From Gracilimonas sp035704785 (lineage in GTDB: Bacteria > Bacteroidota > Rhodothermia > Balneolales > Balneolaceae): a stretch of DNA of 19,631 nt. Positions 7,277 to 14,383 of the stretch are shown here, piece after piece. The stretch's first letter is position 1. Each line of letters opens with the position of its first letter. Location: assembly GCF_035704785.1 (NCBI RefSeq), contig NZ_DASSWP010000017.1:1-19631 (forward strand). The letters run 5' to 3'. The notes below the pieces were generated by a model, which was given only the letters and a program-made list of their open reading frames with translations, had not been told where the DNA came from and made no database searches. The translations under genes and the position numbers were made by a program.

Positions 7277-8533
7277 TTAAGCCTCGTCCTCAAATTCGTA
7301 AGCAATTACACTCATAATCTTCTCTGCCAGCTCGGGGTCTATTTCTTCGTTCGTTCTGCTAACTAATTCTTCTGCGTTGAGTTCAAGCACGGCACGGGCG
7401 GTATCACAACCGATGTCATGAAGCATTTTAATCACTTCTGGGCCGAAATCAACTTCAAACTCATCAATATCTATATCGTCTTCCTCTTCCACTTCGCGGT
7501 ATACATCAATTTCTACCTCAGCAAGTTTGGATGCAAGACGAATATTCACTCCTCCTTTACCAATAGCCTTTGAAACTTCATCAGCAGGAACCAATACATT
7601 GGCATGTTTGCTCTCTTCATCCAATTCTACCTTTAATACTTCTGCAGGCTGGAGAGCACGTTTAATAAACTCATGCTTATCAGGAGTGAAATTGATCACA
7701 TCAATATTCTCATTCTGGAGTTCACGAACTATCGCATGAATCCTGATTCCTTTCATACCAACACAGGCACCTACCGGATCCACACGTTCATCATGCGAAA
7801 GAACCGCTACTTTTGATCGATCACCGGGGGCACGTGCAATACGCACCAACTCGATGATACCATCAAATACTTCAGGGATCTCATTTTCAAATAGTCGTTC
7901 CAGGAATAACTCTGAAGTTCTTGAGATAATTACCGTTGGATTGCCGTTTCGCATATGCACTCCGGTTACAACCGCACGAATGGTATCTCCTTTTCGATAA
8001 CGATCTTTATAAATTTGATCGCTTTTTGGAAGCAACAATTCCACGCCATTGTGATTTACCAGAATATCTTTGTTTTGGCGAACCTGATATACATCACCAA
8101 GAATGATCTCTCCAACGCGGTCTGTATAGTCTTCGTAAATATTATCTTTTTCGATCTCCCGAATTCGCTGGGCAAGCTGCTGACGAGCCATGGTTACTGC
8201 ACGTCGGCCAAAATCGGTGATCTGAATTTCCTGTGCCAACTCATCATAAAGTTCAATATCAGGATCTACTTTTTGAGCATCCTCTAAAGATATTTCAGCT
8301 ACACTGTCAGTAAGCTCATCGGCAGGTACAACTTCTTGTACATGTAATATCTGTATTTCTCCCCGGTCAGCATTTAAGATTACCTCAAAAGCTTCGTCGG
8401 ACTCATATTTTTTGCGGATCATGGTGCGAAAAACATCTTCCAAAATGGAAAGAAGCATATCGCGATCTATGCCTTTCTCATGAGCAATCTCTGCAAATGA
8501 GGAGATAATCTGTTTTGATAATTCGTTCTGCAT
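7277..8533 (-). CDS. nusA: Transcription termination/antitermination factor NusA
   Basis: NusA binds RNA polymerase and nascent RNA, stimulating pausing and intrinsic termination and taking part in antitermination. Domain order is clear in the 418 residues. The N-terminal RNA polymerase-binding domain (1-125) includes DFGRRAVTMARQQLAQRI. An S1 domain (about 138-206) has GEIILGDVYQV and LLLPKSDQI. KH1 (about 230-290) has DPVGACVGMKGIRI and KH2 (about 298-345) has AIGKGGVNIRLASKL. The acidic spacer EEEDDIDIDEFEVDFG then leads to one helix-hairpin-helix-like C-terminal repeat (about 364-418). The short C-terminus, without the two acidic repeats of E. coli NusA, is usual outside the Proteobacteria. 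It starts 13 bases after rimP. Because NusA acts on RNA hairpins, the hairpin in this operon's leader is a plausible target for feedback. Confidence 0.97.
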   Translation of the reverse strand: MQNELSKQIISSFAEIAHEKGIDRDMLLSILEDVFRTMIRKKYESDEAFEVILNADRGEIQILHVQEVVPADELTDSVAEISLEDAQKVDPDIELYDELAQEIQITDFGRRAVTMARQQLAQRIREIEKDNIYEDYTDRVGEIILGDVYQVRQNKDILVNHNGVELLLPKSDQIYKDRYRKGDTIRAVVTGVHMRNGNPTVIISRTSELFLERLFENEIPEVFDGIIELVRIARAPGDRSKVAVLSHDERVDPVGACVGMKGIRIHAIVRELQNENIDVINFTPDKHEFIKRALQPAEVLKVELDEESKHANVLVPADEVSKAIGKGGVNIRLASKLAEVEIDVYREVEEEDDIDIDEFEVDFGPEVIKMLHDIGCDTARAVLELNAEELVSRTNEEIDPELAEKIMSVIAYEFEDEA

Positions 8534-8546
8534 CAGTTTAGCTTAA

Positions 8547-9011
8547 TTAAATTACGGGAATTATTTTGGTTTCTACGATTGCTTCAAAGGGAATCTGAGT
8601 TTCTACTTCCTCTTCATCCGTTAAAGCAACGGTATCTTCCAGGATGCCGGTGATCACACCTTCCAATTTTTTATACTCACCGTTTGTATTCTTAAATTTG
8701 ATGGTTGCAACACGACCTTCATTTTTTTTGTATTGCCTTTTATCACTCAAAGGACGACTTAATCCCGGCGAAGAGACATTCAGACGATATTTTTTATCAA
8801 ACAACTCATGAGCTTCAATTAAAAACCCAAGTTCTTTGCTGATCTTTGAGCAATGATCGATGTTCACTCCACCACTTTCACTATCAAGCAAAAGCCAGAC
8901 TTCGTTCTGACCTCCTCCTGTTTTCAGCTCAACATCTACAACAAAAAGATCGTGCTCTTCTGCAAGAGGTTCCGCTAAGTCTTTAATATTTTGTGCTATA
9001 TCTATCTGCAT
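8547..9011 (-). CDS. rimP: Ribosome maturation factor RimP
   Basis: RimP assists 30S subunit assembly. The 154-residue product contains the family's N-terminal alpha/beta domain (LAEPLAEEHDLFVVDVELKTGG, VWLLLDSESGGVNIDHCSKISKEL) and the strongly conserved LNVSSPGLSRPL, followed by an SH3-like C-terminal domain (GRVATIKFKN...GVITGILEDTVALTDEEEV). The ATG at 9011 is chosen as start: it gives the normal N-terminal length and has GGTGAAA just before it. The frame remains open upstream to a TTG at 9032, but that codon would use the last base of the U8 tract of the leader hairpin and is unlikely to be the start. It is the first gene of the rimP-nusA-infB-rbfA-truB-ribF cluster. Confidence 0.95.
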   Translation of the reverse strand: MQIDIAQNIKDLAEPLAEEHDLFVVDVELKTGGGQNEVWLLLDSESGGVNIDHCSKISKELGFLIEAHELFDKKYRLNVSSPGLSRPLSDKRQYKKNEGRVATIKFKNTNGEYKKLEGVITGILEDTVALTDEEEVETQIPFEAIVETKIIPVI

Positions 9012-9030
9012 TTTCACCAAATTCTGAAAC

Positions 9031-9060
9031 AAAAAAAAGCGAGTGCCTTCCGACGCTCAC
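9031..9060 (-). promoter_or_regulatory. Terminator-like hairpin with U8 tract in the rimP-operon leader (possible attenuator)
   Basis: Read on the minus strand, 9060-9039 forms a 9-position stem closed by a GGAA tetraloop (GTGAGCGTC-GGAA-GGCACTCGC; one C-A mismatch and two G-U pairs), followed at once by eight U residues (9038-9031). This is the form of an intrinsic terminator. The next gene on the same strand is rimP, starting 20 bases after the U tract, and the neighbouring gene upstream is divergent, so the hairpin cannot serve as the end of another operon. It therefore sits in the rimP-nusA leader, where it could act as an attenuator or as a 5' protecting hairpin. Structured leaders before rimP are known in other bacteria; identity with any known family is not claimed. 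Confidence 0.65.
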
Positions 9061-9067
9061 TGTGTTT

Positions 9068-9098
9068 TAAAGGTAGCTCTATTTCGCCTAAATTTCAA
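9068..9098 (-). promoter_or_regulatory. Candidate housekeeping promoter of the rimP operon
   Basis: On the minus strand a TTG (9098-9096) is followed after 20 bases by TACCTTTA (9075-9068). This matches seven of eight positions of the Bacteroidota -33/-7 promoter (TTG, about 19-20 bases, TAnnTTTG). Transcription would begin at about 9063-9060, so the leader hairpin would be almost the first thing transcribed. The match was found by eye and its start site is inferred. Confidence 0.45.
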
Positions 9099-9218
9099 TG
9101 AATCTAACAGATTGTAGACAGATTCATTTTTTGGTTAAAAAGATTTGGGTTAATTTGGGAATCTTCTAAACTTTCTTATTGAGAACTCAACTACAAAAAT
9201 TCTAACATCAAGAACAAT

Positions 9219-9704
9219 ATGAAATTTCAAATTACTCCCATAATTACCGTTCTACTGATTCTTGGAACGCTTACCTCCTGCCAGAATAAAGATTCTAAAG
9301 AAGAACAAGAGTCGGATCGCGGCAGGCAGCTTGAGTTAACTCAGGAAGTAACTTTCCTGAACAGCAGTTCTGATACAGTCTCTACTTTAAAAGTTGCTGT
9401 AGCTGATGAGCAAGAGGAAAGAAACCAAGGATTAATGGATGTTAATGAAATGTCGTCAGATGCAGGAATGCTATTCATTTTTCCTGAAGAAAGTGAACTT
9501 AGTTTTTATATGGCCAATACTCCCTTATCACTGGATATTATGTTCGTTAACGCAGACAGCATCATTGTACGCATCCATCACAGTACCACTCCGTTCAATA
9601 GCGAACAACTTCCTTCCGGTAAGCCGGCTAAATTTGTCGTAGAGACAAATGCAGGATATGCGGTGGCTAACGACATTCAGGAAGGGATGAGAATTCGTTT
9701 CTAA
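9219..9704 (+). CDS. DUF192 domain lipoprotein
   Basis: This is a 161-residue protein with a lipoprotein signal peptide: a hydrophobic stretch (about residues 5-17) ending in LTSC with the lipidated Cys at position 21. A short polar linker (NKDSKEEQESDRGRQ) leads to a DUF192 domain. The domain is marked by ERNQGLMDVNEM, GMLFIFPEESELSFYMANTPLSLDI and the C-terminal KPAKFVVETNAGYA, which correspond to the family's usual GLM, GMLF and FWMKNT-IPLDI blocks. DUF192 proteins are small secreted or membrane-anchored beta-rich proteins of unknown function. The gene stands alone on the plus strand, divergent from rimP and convergent with fbp (17-base gap). No convincing promoter could be assigned in the divergent region for this direction. 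Confidence 0.88.
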   Translation: MKFQITPIITVLLILGTLTSCQNKDSKEEQESDRGRQLELTQEVTFLNSSSDTVSTLKVAVADEQEERNQGLMDVNEMSSDAGMLFIFPEESELSFYMANTPLSLDIMFVNADSIIVRIHHSTTPFNSEQLPSGKPAKFVVETNAGYAVANDIQEGMRIRF

Positions 9705-9721
9705 TAAGATTCAGAAAACCT

Positions 9722-10744
9722 TTACTGCTCTACTGTAGCGTACTCTTTCAAGTATTCCATTACTTTTTTGACATTCTCTTTAGAACCCATATAGATCGGA
9801 GTTTGCTCATGTATAGCTTTTGGCTCTATTTCCATAATCCGATTCTCGCCATTTGTAGCAAGTCCACCGCACTGTTCTATAATAAAACTTAGAGGATTGC
9901 ATTCGTACATAAGCCTCAATTTACCATTAGGATATCTGTTGCTGTGTGGATAAATAAAAATTCCACCTTTGATTAATGTTCGGTGTATGTCAGCAACCAT
10001 AGATCCAATATATCTGGCTGAATACGGCCTACCGCTTTCAGCATCTTCCTCCTGACAGTATTTGATATACTTTTTTAAACCCAGGTCCCAAGAATTATAG
10101 CTTCCTTCATTGATGCTGTAAATACTTCCGTGATCCGGGATCTTGATTCTTTTATCACTCAGTATGAACTCACCTATGCTTGGATCTAAGGTGAATAATG
10201 AAACTCCTAATCCGGTTGTATAAGCCAAAATAGTACTCGAACCATACAATACATACCCTGCCGCAACCTGTCGTACACCCGGCTGCAGAGCATCTGATTC
10301 TCTAAGCGTGGAGTCAAAACGAGCTTCCCTCATATACACTGAGAAGATACTCCCTATGGATACATTTACATCTATATTTGAAGAGCCGTCCAAGGGATCT
10401 AAGTAAACAATATATTTACCGCCTTTACTGCTTAGTTTTACGATCCCGTCATTTTCCTCAGAGATAACCATACAGGTGATCAACGATCGATCCAATGCCG
10501 AAATAAGCTGCTGATCAGCAAAAAGATCTAATTTTTTAACAGCTTCACCATGAATATTAGTAGAGCCGTCGAGCCCTAAAATATTTGTAATTCCCGCTTT
10601 GTTAACTTCTCTCGAAATGATCTTAGCAGCTAATCCAATATCTCTGAGTAACTGCGATAGCTCACCAGTAGCTCCTGGAAACCTATTTTGGTTCTGAATA
10701 ATATATTCTTCTAAAGTTTCCAGCCTTGAATTTTTTGTACTCAC
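9722..10744 (-). CDS. fbp: Fructose-1,6-bisphosphatase, class I
   Basis: This cytoplasmic Mg-dependent enzyme of gluconeogenesis hydrolyses fructose 1,6-bisphosphate to fructose 6-phosphate. The 340-residue length is normal for class I. The metal-binding signature DPLDGSSNID is at residues 116-125, preceded by the SEEND acidic patch at about 95-99. Other family blocks are NIHGEAVKKLDLFAD, the ARYIGSMVADIHRTLIKGGIFIYP substrate-binding region and KLRLMYECNPLSFIIEQCGG near the C-terminus. The gene lies 81 bases after coaE on the same strand and may be the last member of the DUF883-prfB-coaE-fbp cluster or have its own promoter in that gap. Confidence 0.97.
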   Translation of the reverse strand: MSTKNSRLETLEEYIIQNQNRFPGATGELSQLLRDIGLAAKIISREVNKAGITNILGLDGSTNIHGEAVKKLDLFADQQLISALDRSLITCMVISEENDGIVKLSSKGGKYIVYLDPLDGSSNIDVNVSIGSIFSVYMREARFDSTLRESDALQPGVRQVAAGYVLYGSSTILAYTTGLGVSLFTLDPSIGEFILSDKRIKIPDHGSIYSINEGSYNSWDLGLKKYIKYCQEEDAESGRPYSARYIGSMVADIHRTLIKGGIFIYPHSNRYPNGKLRLMYECNPLSFIIEQCGGLATNGENRIMEIEPKAIHEQTPIYMGSKENVKKVMEYLKEYATVEQ

Positions 10745-10825
10745 TACGTTTGGATTATTTTATGGAAGCGCTTTTCTACAATATAAAAATGTTTCTCGAA
10801 CAAAATCTCCACCTTTTAGAATTAT

Positions 10826-11422
10826 TCAATTACCCTCATTGATCTGTTTGAAGATTTCCGCCGCCTTATTTTTTAGGTCTTTTAAACTGCCATTATTCGT
10901 AACAACAAAATCAGCTAAATGAACCAGTTTATTAAAATCAGGTTGTTTTGCTATTCGTTCGGTGATTAATTTTTCTGAGCTGCTATCTCTTTTTACAGTT
11001 CTGTCAATTCTATGTAATTCATCGGCCAGTATAATTACCACAAAATCGATTCCCTCGGGGCGACCGTTATTAAGAAGGATAGCTGCTTCTTTAGCAAAAA
11101 CTTCAACCCCTTCTTTTTCTTTTTGAGCAGCCAGTTCTTTAGTTTTTTCCCATAGAACAGGATGAACAAGTTCATTCAATTGCTCAACTCTTCCTTTTTG
11201 AAAAGCTTCTTCTGCTAAAAATTCTCTATTCAGTCTTCCCCGGTCATCATATGACTCATCTCCAAAAACAGATCTTATATTCTTTTTGAGCTTTTCATCT
11301 TCATTCATCAACTGTTTAGCGAAGTCATCGGCATATAGAACAAAAGCACCCAAATCTTCCCATTCTTTGCAGAAAGTTGTTTTACCGGAACCGATTCCCC
11401 CTGTTATGCCGACTTTGATCAT
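10826..11422 (-). CDS. coaE: Dephospho-CoA kinase
   Basis: CoaE catalyses the last step of coenzyme A synthesis, the ATP-dependent 3'-phosphorylation of dephospho-CoA. The 198-residue protein has the P-loop GGIGSGKTT at residues 8-16, the following YADDFAKQLM segment of the substrate site, LNELVHPVLW, and a lid region with ERIAKQPDF and the end of the fold at ADFVVTNNGS. The length is that of the single-domain family. It lies 39 bases downstream of prfB and is followed by fbp. The gene is intact. Confidence 0.95.
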   Translation of the reverse strand: MIKVGITGGIGSGKTTFCKEWEDLGAFVLYADDFAKQLMNEDEKLKKNIRSVFGDESYDDRGRLNREFLAEEAFQKGRVEQLNELVHPVLWEKTKELAAQKEKEGVEVFAKEAAILLNNGRPEGIDFVVIILADELHRIDRTVKRDSSSEKLITERIAKQPDFNKLVHLADFVVTNNGSLKDLKNKAAEIFKQINEGN

Positions 11423-11461
11423 AATTTAATAACAGCCATTATTTTAGTGATCTATTTTGGT

Positions 11462-12572
11462 CTATACTTTGGCATCCTGCAAGAGATAGGCTTTTATGAA
11501 TTCGTCCAAATCTCCATCCATTACTCCACTTACATCACTGGTTTCATAATTAGTGCGGTGATCCTTTACTCTCTGATCATCGAATACATAACTGCGAATT
11601 TGTGATCCCCACTCATTCTTACCTTTTGAGCCTTCAAGTTTAGCCTTTTCAGCTTCCTGAATTTCTTTTTCCAGCTCATAGATCCTTGACTTCAACAGTA
11701 TCATCGCCTTTTCGCGGTTTTGGAGCTGTGAGCGTTCCTGCTGGCACTCAGCAACAACGCGTTCCTTTCTGCCATCAGAAAGCTCTCCTTCCCAAATCAA
11801 ACGCACCGCAGTCTCTACCTTATTTACATTCTGCCCACCGGCCCCACTGGAATGAAAACGCTGAAGCTCAACCTCACTTTCATTGATATTCACTTCAATG
11901 GTATCATCAATAAGAGGTGCCACAAATACGGAGCAAAATGAGGTATGCCTGCGGGCATTGCTGTCAAAAGGAGAAACACGAACCAAACGATGAACACCAC
12001 TTTCGGCTTTGAGAAAACCATAGGCATTATCACCTTGAACCTCGATCGTAGCACTTTTCAATCCTGCTACATCACCTTGTTGGTAATCTACCACTGAAAC
12101 TTTAAAACCGGCTTTTTCTGCCCAACGGGTATACATGCGATAAAGCATTTCAGCCCAATCCTGACTTTCGGTTCCACCCGCTCCCGGGTTAAAGTTAACA
12201 ATGGCATCCCGATGATCATCAGGCCCGCTGAGCATATTACGAAGCTCCATTTCCTCCAAAGCTTTTTTAAGCTTTTTAAACTCAGCTTCCAATTCAGAGC
12301 CAACATCTTCACCCATCTCCTGAAATTCAAGAAATACATTAATGCTTTCACGAAGTTCATTGAGTTTATCCCAGCCTTGCACCAAACTTTTCTCATGATC
12401 CAGCTCCTTCATTATAGATTGAGCTTTAGCAGGATCATTCCAAAAATTAGGATCTTGGGTCTGTTCGGTAAGTTCTATTATTCGGACTTTGCGTTTGTCG
12501 TAGTCAAAGGTACCTCCTGAGCGCATCAATGCGCTCATAGAGTTCCTGTAGGTGATCTGTATTTATTGCCAT
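11462..12572 (-). CDS. prfB: Peptide chain release factor 2, expressed by programmed +1 frameshift
   Basis: RF2 recognises UGA and UAA stop codons and triggers peptide release. The gene starts at the ATG at 12572 and encodes MAINTDHLQELYERIDALRR, then Y-L and an in-frame UGA (12506-12504). A +1 shift at CTT-TGA-C, three bases after AGGAGG (12518-12513), joins this 22-codon leader to the main frame (DYDKRK...), giving 369 residues, normal for RF2. The anticodon-mimic SPF is at about 200-202 and the catalytic GGQ at about 245-247 in SSGAGGQNVNK. An ORF called from 12538 (MSALMRSGGTFDYD...) would have a false N-terminus read out of frame. The UGA makes RF2 synthesis inversely dependent on RF2 activity. 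The upstream small gene ends 19 bases before the start. Confidence 0.96.
12503..12518 (-). promoter_or_regulatory. prfB programmed +1 frameshift site
   Basis: The minus-strand sequence AGGAGGTACCTTTGAC has the full canonical layout. A Shine-Dalgarno-like AGGAGG lies three bases before the slippery CUU codon, followed by UGA and then C, the weak termination context. Slippage of the peptidyl-tRNA from CUU to UUU moves the ribosome from the short leader frame to the RF2 frame. It matches the E. coli site AGGGGGTATCTTTGAC in arrangement and spacing. Confidence 0.96.
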
Positions 12573-12591
12573 CTGTAGATTTTAAACTCTA

Positions 12592-12855
12592 TTATTTTCT
12601 TGTCAAAAACGCGCCAAGTACCAACCCTGCAACAAAAGCTATTCCCAGTCCTTGTTCAGGGTGAGCACGTACATAGCGTCTTGCATTCCGATATTCGTGC
12701 CTTAGCTCACGCTCTAATCCGTCCCGCTCATATTTTAAACGGTCAAGCAGGGCATCGTAGGTCTCCTCGGCTTTATCTTGTAAAGCTTCGGTAGTATCAT
12801 AGATCGTTTCTTCTATATCTTTTTTTGATTTGCCATTCTTTTTTTTAGCAGCCAT
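12592..12855 (-). CDS. Small DUF883/ElaB/YqjD-like membrane-anchored protein
   Basis: This 87-residue protein begins with a Lys-rich stretch (MAAKKKNGKSKK). A long charged amphipathic helix, probably coiled coil (about residues 14-60, LQDKAEETYDALLDRLKYE and after), leads to a single C-terminal membrane segment GLGIAFVAGLVLGAFLTRK. The YVRAHPEQGLGIA junction is typical of the ElaB/YqjD/DUF883 group, whose E. coli members anchor ribosomes to the inner membrane in stationary phase; that role is not shown here. It has the strongest Shine-Dalgarno sequence in the window (AGGAGA, four bases before the ATG) and lies 19 bases upstream of prfB, so it probably heads the prfB-coaE-fbp transcription unit. 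Confidence 0.8.
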   Translation of the reverse strand: MAAKKKNGKSKKDIEETIYDTTEALQDKAEETYDALLDRLKYERDGLERELRHEYRNARRYVRAHPEQGLGIAFVAGLVLGAFLTRK

Positions 12856-13000
12856 GATTTCTCCTGTTTTAGTTACCTAAAAATACAAATTCATTGGTTA
12901 AATTTTTGATTCATTTACTTATAAATTTAACACTTCTACCCTACTCAATTGTTCCATCTTAAAAGCTTAAGCCATTATCATTTTTAGAATTTAAAAAACC

Positions 13001-13028
13001 TCAGTAACCAAGTGGCAATATAGTCGTC
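13001..13028 (+). promoter_or_regulatory. Predicted ECF-sigma-dependent (autoregulated) promoter of the sigma operon
   Basis: GTAACC (13004-13009) is separated by 15 bases from CGTC (13025-13028). The AAC core in the -35 element and CGTC in the -10 element are typical of ECF sigma promoters. The surrounding TCAGTAACCAA and TAGTCGTC recur with the same spacing before the DUF4382 lipoprotein gene at 16654-16681. It lies about 68 bases ahead of the sigma factor start codon. That the neighbouring sigma factor recognises it is inference. Confidence 0.7.
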
Positions 13029-13095
13029 ATATCAACAAATCGATTATTTTTTTGAGTATGTTATCCGATGAGTTATCACCAGTTACTGAAGTTGA

Positions 13096-13671
13096 ATGGA
13101 TGATTTTGAGCTTTCAGATAAACAATGCATAGATGAAGTCTTAGCGGGTAACCGAAAGGTCTACTCCCAGCTTGTCAATAAACATGCTCCCATGGTTTTT
13201 CATATAGTCCGCAGATTCATAAAATCGGAAGATGAAGTGGAAGAGTTGGCTCAGCAAATTTTTGTAAAGACCTATGAACGGCTTGAGACATTTGATGGTA
13301 AATCAAAATTTTCATCTTGGCTTTATGTTATCAGTATGAATCATTGCCGTGATTATGTTAAAAATATTAGAAGGAAAAATAAAAATTTTAGTGAAATGGA
13401 AAGTCATGAACTCCGGGATACCTTAGGACACGCGATTACTCCGGACCATGAAATGGAGAATAAAGAGACAAACCTCATTCTTTATGAAGGATTGGTTTCT
13501 ATCACTCCTGATTATGCCGAAGCCTTTTTAATGAAATACCGTGATGGACTTTCTTATAAGGAAATATCGGAGCAACTAAATGTAACCGTAAATGCCCTTA
13601 AACAACGTGTATACCGGGCAAAGGAAGAGTTAAGGGAATTCATGAACACAAAAATGGATGATTATGGATAA
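13096..13671 (+). CDS. ECF-type RNA polymerase sigma factor
   Basis: This 191-residue protein has the two-domain layout of extracytoplasmic-function sigma factors. Region 2 spans about residues 20-95: YSQLVNKHAPMVFHIVRRF, DEVEELAQQIFVKTYERLETF and the promoter-melting stretch KFSSWLYVISMNHCRDYVKN. Region 4 spans about 135-188: PDYAEAFLMKYRDGLSYKEI and a helix-turn-helix ending in ALKQRVYRAKEELREFM that would read the -35 element. The linker is rich in charged residues and there is no extra domain. It heads a tightly packed operon and overlaps the anti-sigma gene by 14 bases (or 8 if that protein starts at its second Met). A bipartite ECF-like motif upstream suggests autoregulation. Confidence 0.95.
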   Translation: MDDFELSDKQCIDEVLAGNRKVYSQLVNKHAPMVFHIVRRFIKSEDEVEELAQQIFVKTYERLETFDGKSKFSSWLYVISMNHCRDYVKNIRRKNKNFSEMESHELRDTLGHAITPDHEMENKETNLILYEGLVSITPDYAEAFLMKYRDGLSYKEISEQLNVTVNALKQRVYRAKEELREFMNTKMDDYG

Positions 13672-14383
13672 GCAAGAATTACTTAGAAAATACCTTGACG
13701 AAGAATTAACTCCTGCAGAGGAACGAGAAGTACTTCATCTGATCGCTGATGACGAAGAATTGCGATCTGCCTTGCGTTTCGATTTGTTTCTTCGTCAAAC
13801 ATTCTCCAGCCATGAGTTTTCGAAGGAGACTTTTGAGGTACCTGAATATTTTTCCGGTAAAGTAATGTCAGAGATAGAACAAAAAGAAAGAATGAATGCT
13901 ACTGAATCTCTCCAGTCTCAATTAAAAGACAAAATTACAAGATGGATTGAAACTTTGTTCACTCCCAGGTCTTTTCAGCTGAAGCCTGCCTTCGCTTTTG
14001 CTATATTTGCTTTGATACTTCTCACCCCTGTACTGCCCTATTACTTCCTGCAAAATGAGTCCGGAGAAATTTCTCAAAACGGCAATGAATTTGAGACCCA
14101 AACAGTAGCTGACACTGAGGAGATGGTTTGGGTGCGCTTTATTTATGTGGATGACAACGCGGAAAGCATTGCCATAGCCGGAGACTTTAACAGCTGGGCT
14201 CCTGATTCATTAACTAAACAACAGGTTAACGGACAAAATGTTTGGACAGGGTTTTTCTCTATGCCAAGAGGAGAACATAAATACATGTTTGTAGTAAATG
14301 GCGAAAAATGGGTAACAGACCCTCTTGCCAATATGTATCAAGATGACGGTTTTGGGAATAAAAATGCCATTATATATCTATGA
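13658..14383 (+). CDS. Transmembrane anti-sigma factor with extracytoplasmic glycogen-binding (AMPK1-CBM/CBM48) domain
   Basis: The 241-residue protein has three parts. The cytoplasmic N-terminus (about 1-70; QELLRKYLDEELTPAEEREV, LIADDEELRSALRFDLFLRQ) resembles non-zinc anti-sigma domains; no Cys or HxxxCxxC motif is present. A transmembrane segment lies at about 111-131. The C-terminal domain (about 155-241) has the E-set glycogen-binding pattern: IAIAGDFNSWAP, GEHKYMFVVNGEKWVTDP, and DDGFGNKNAIIYL. Trp180, Lys208 and Trp218 correspond to positions that contact glucan in AMPK-beta/CBM48 domains. The topology places this domain outside the cytoplasmic membrane. It overlaps the sigma gene at its start and the next gene by 4 bases (ATGA). 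Its likely job is to hold the sigma factor until the outer domain senses a glucan or a protein partner; this is inference. The second ATG at 13664 is an equally good start. Confidence 0.88.
   Translation: MIMDKQELLRKYLDEELTPAEEREVLHLIADDEELRSALRFDLFLRQTFSSHEFSKETFEVPEYFSGKVMSEIEQKERMNATESLQSQLKDKITRWIETLFTPRSFQLKPAFAFAIFALILLTPVLPYYFLQNESGEISQNGNEFETQTVADTEEMVWVRFIYVDDNAESIAIAGDFNSWAPDSLTKQQVNGQNVWTGFFSMPRGEHKYMFVVNGEKWVTDPLANMYQDDGFGNKNAIIYL

Noticed and set aside
9012..9032. Upstream TTG start for rimP giving seven extra residues
   Set aside because: The TTG overlaps the U8 tract of the leader hairpin; the ATG at 9011 gives the usual N-terminus and has a purine-rich GGTGAAA before it.
12504..12506. 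In-frame UGA early in prfB, which could be read as a pseudogene
   Set aside because: The UGA is part of a complete programmed frameshift site and all RF2 motifs downstream are intact.
13147..13172. Another GTAACC inside the sigma factor gene
   Set aside because: No CGTC lies 15 bases after it and it is within coding sequence, so it is not a third copy of the promoter.
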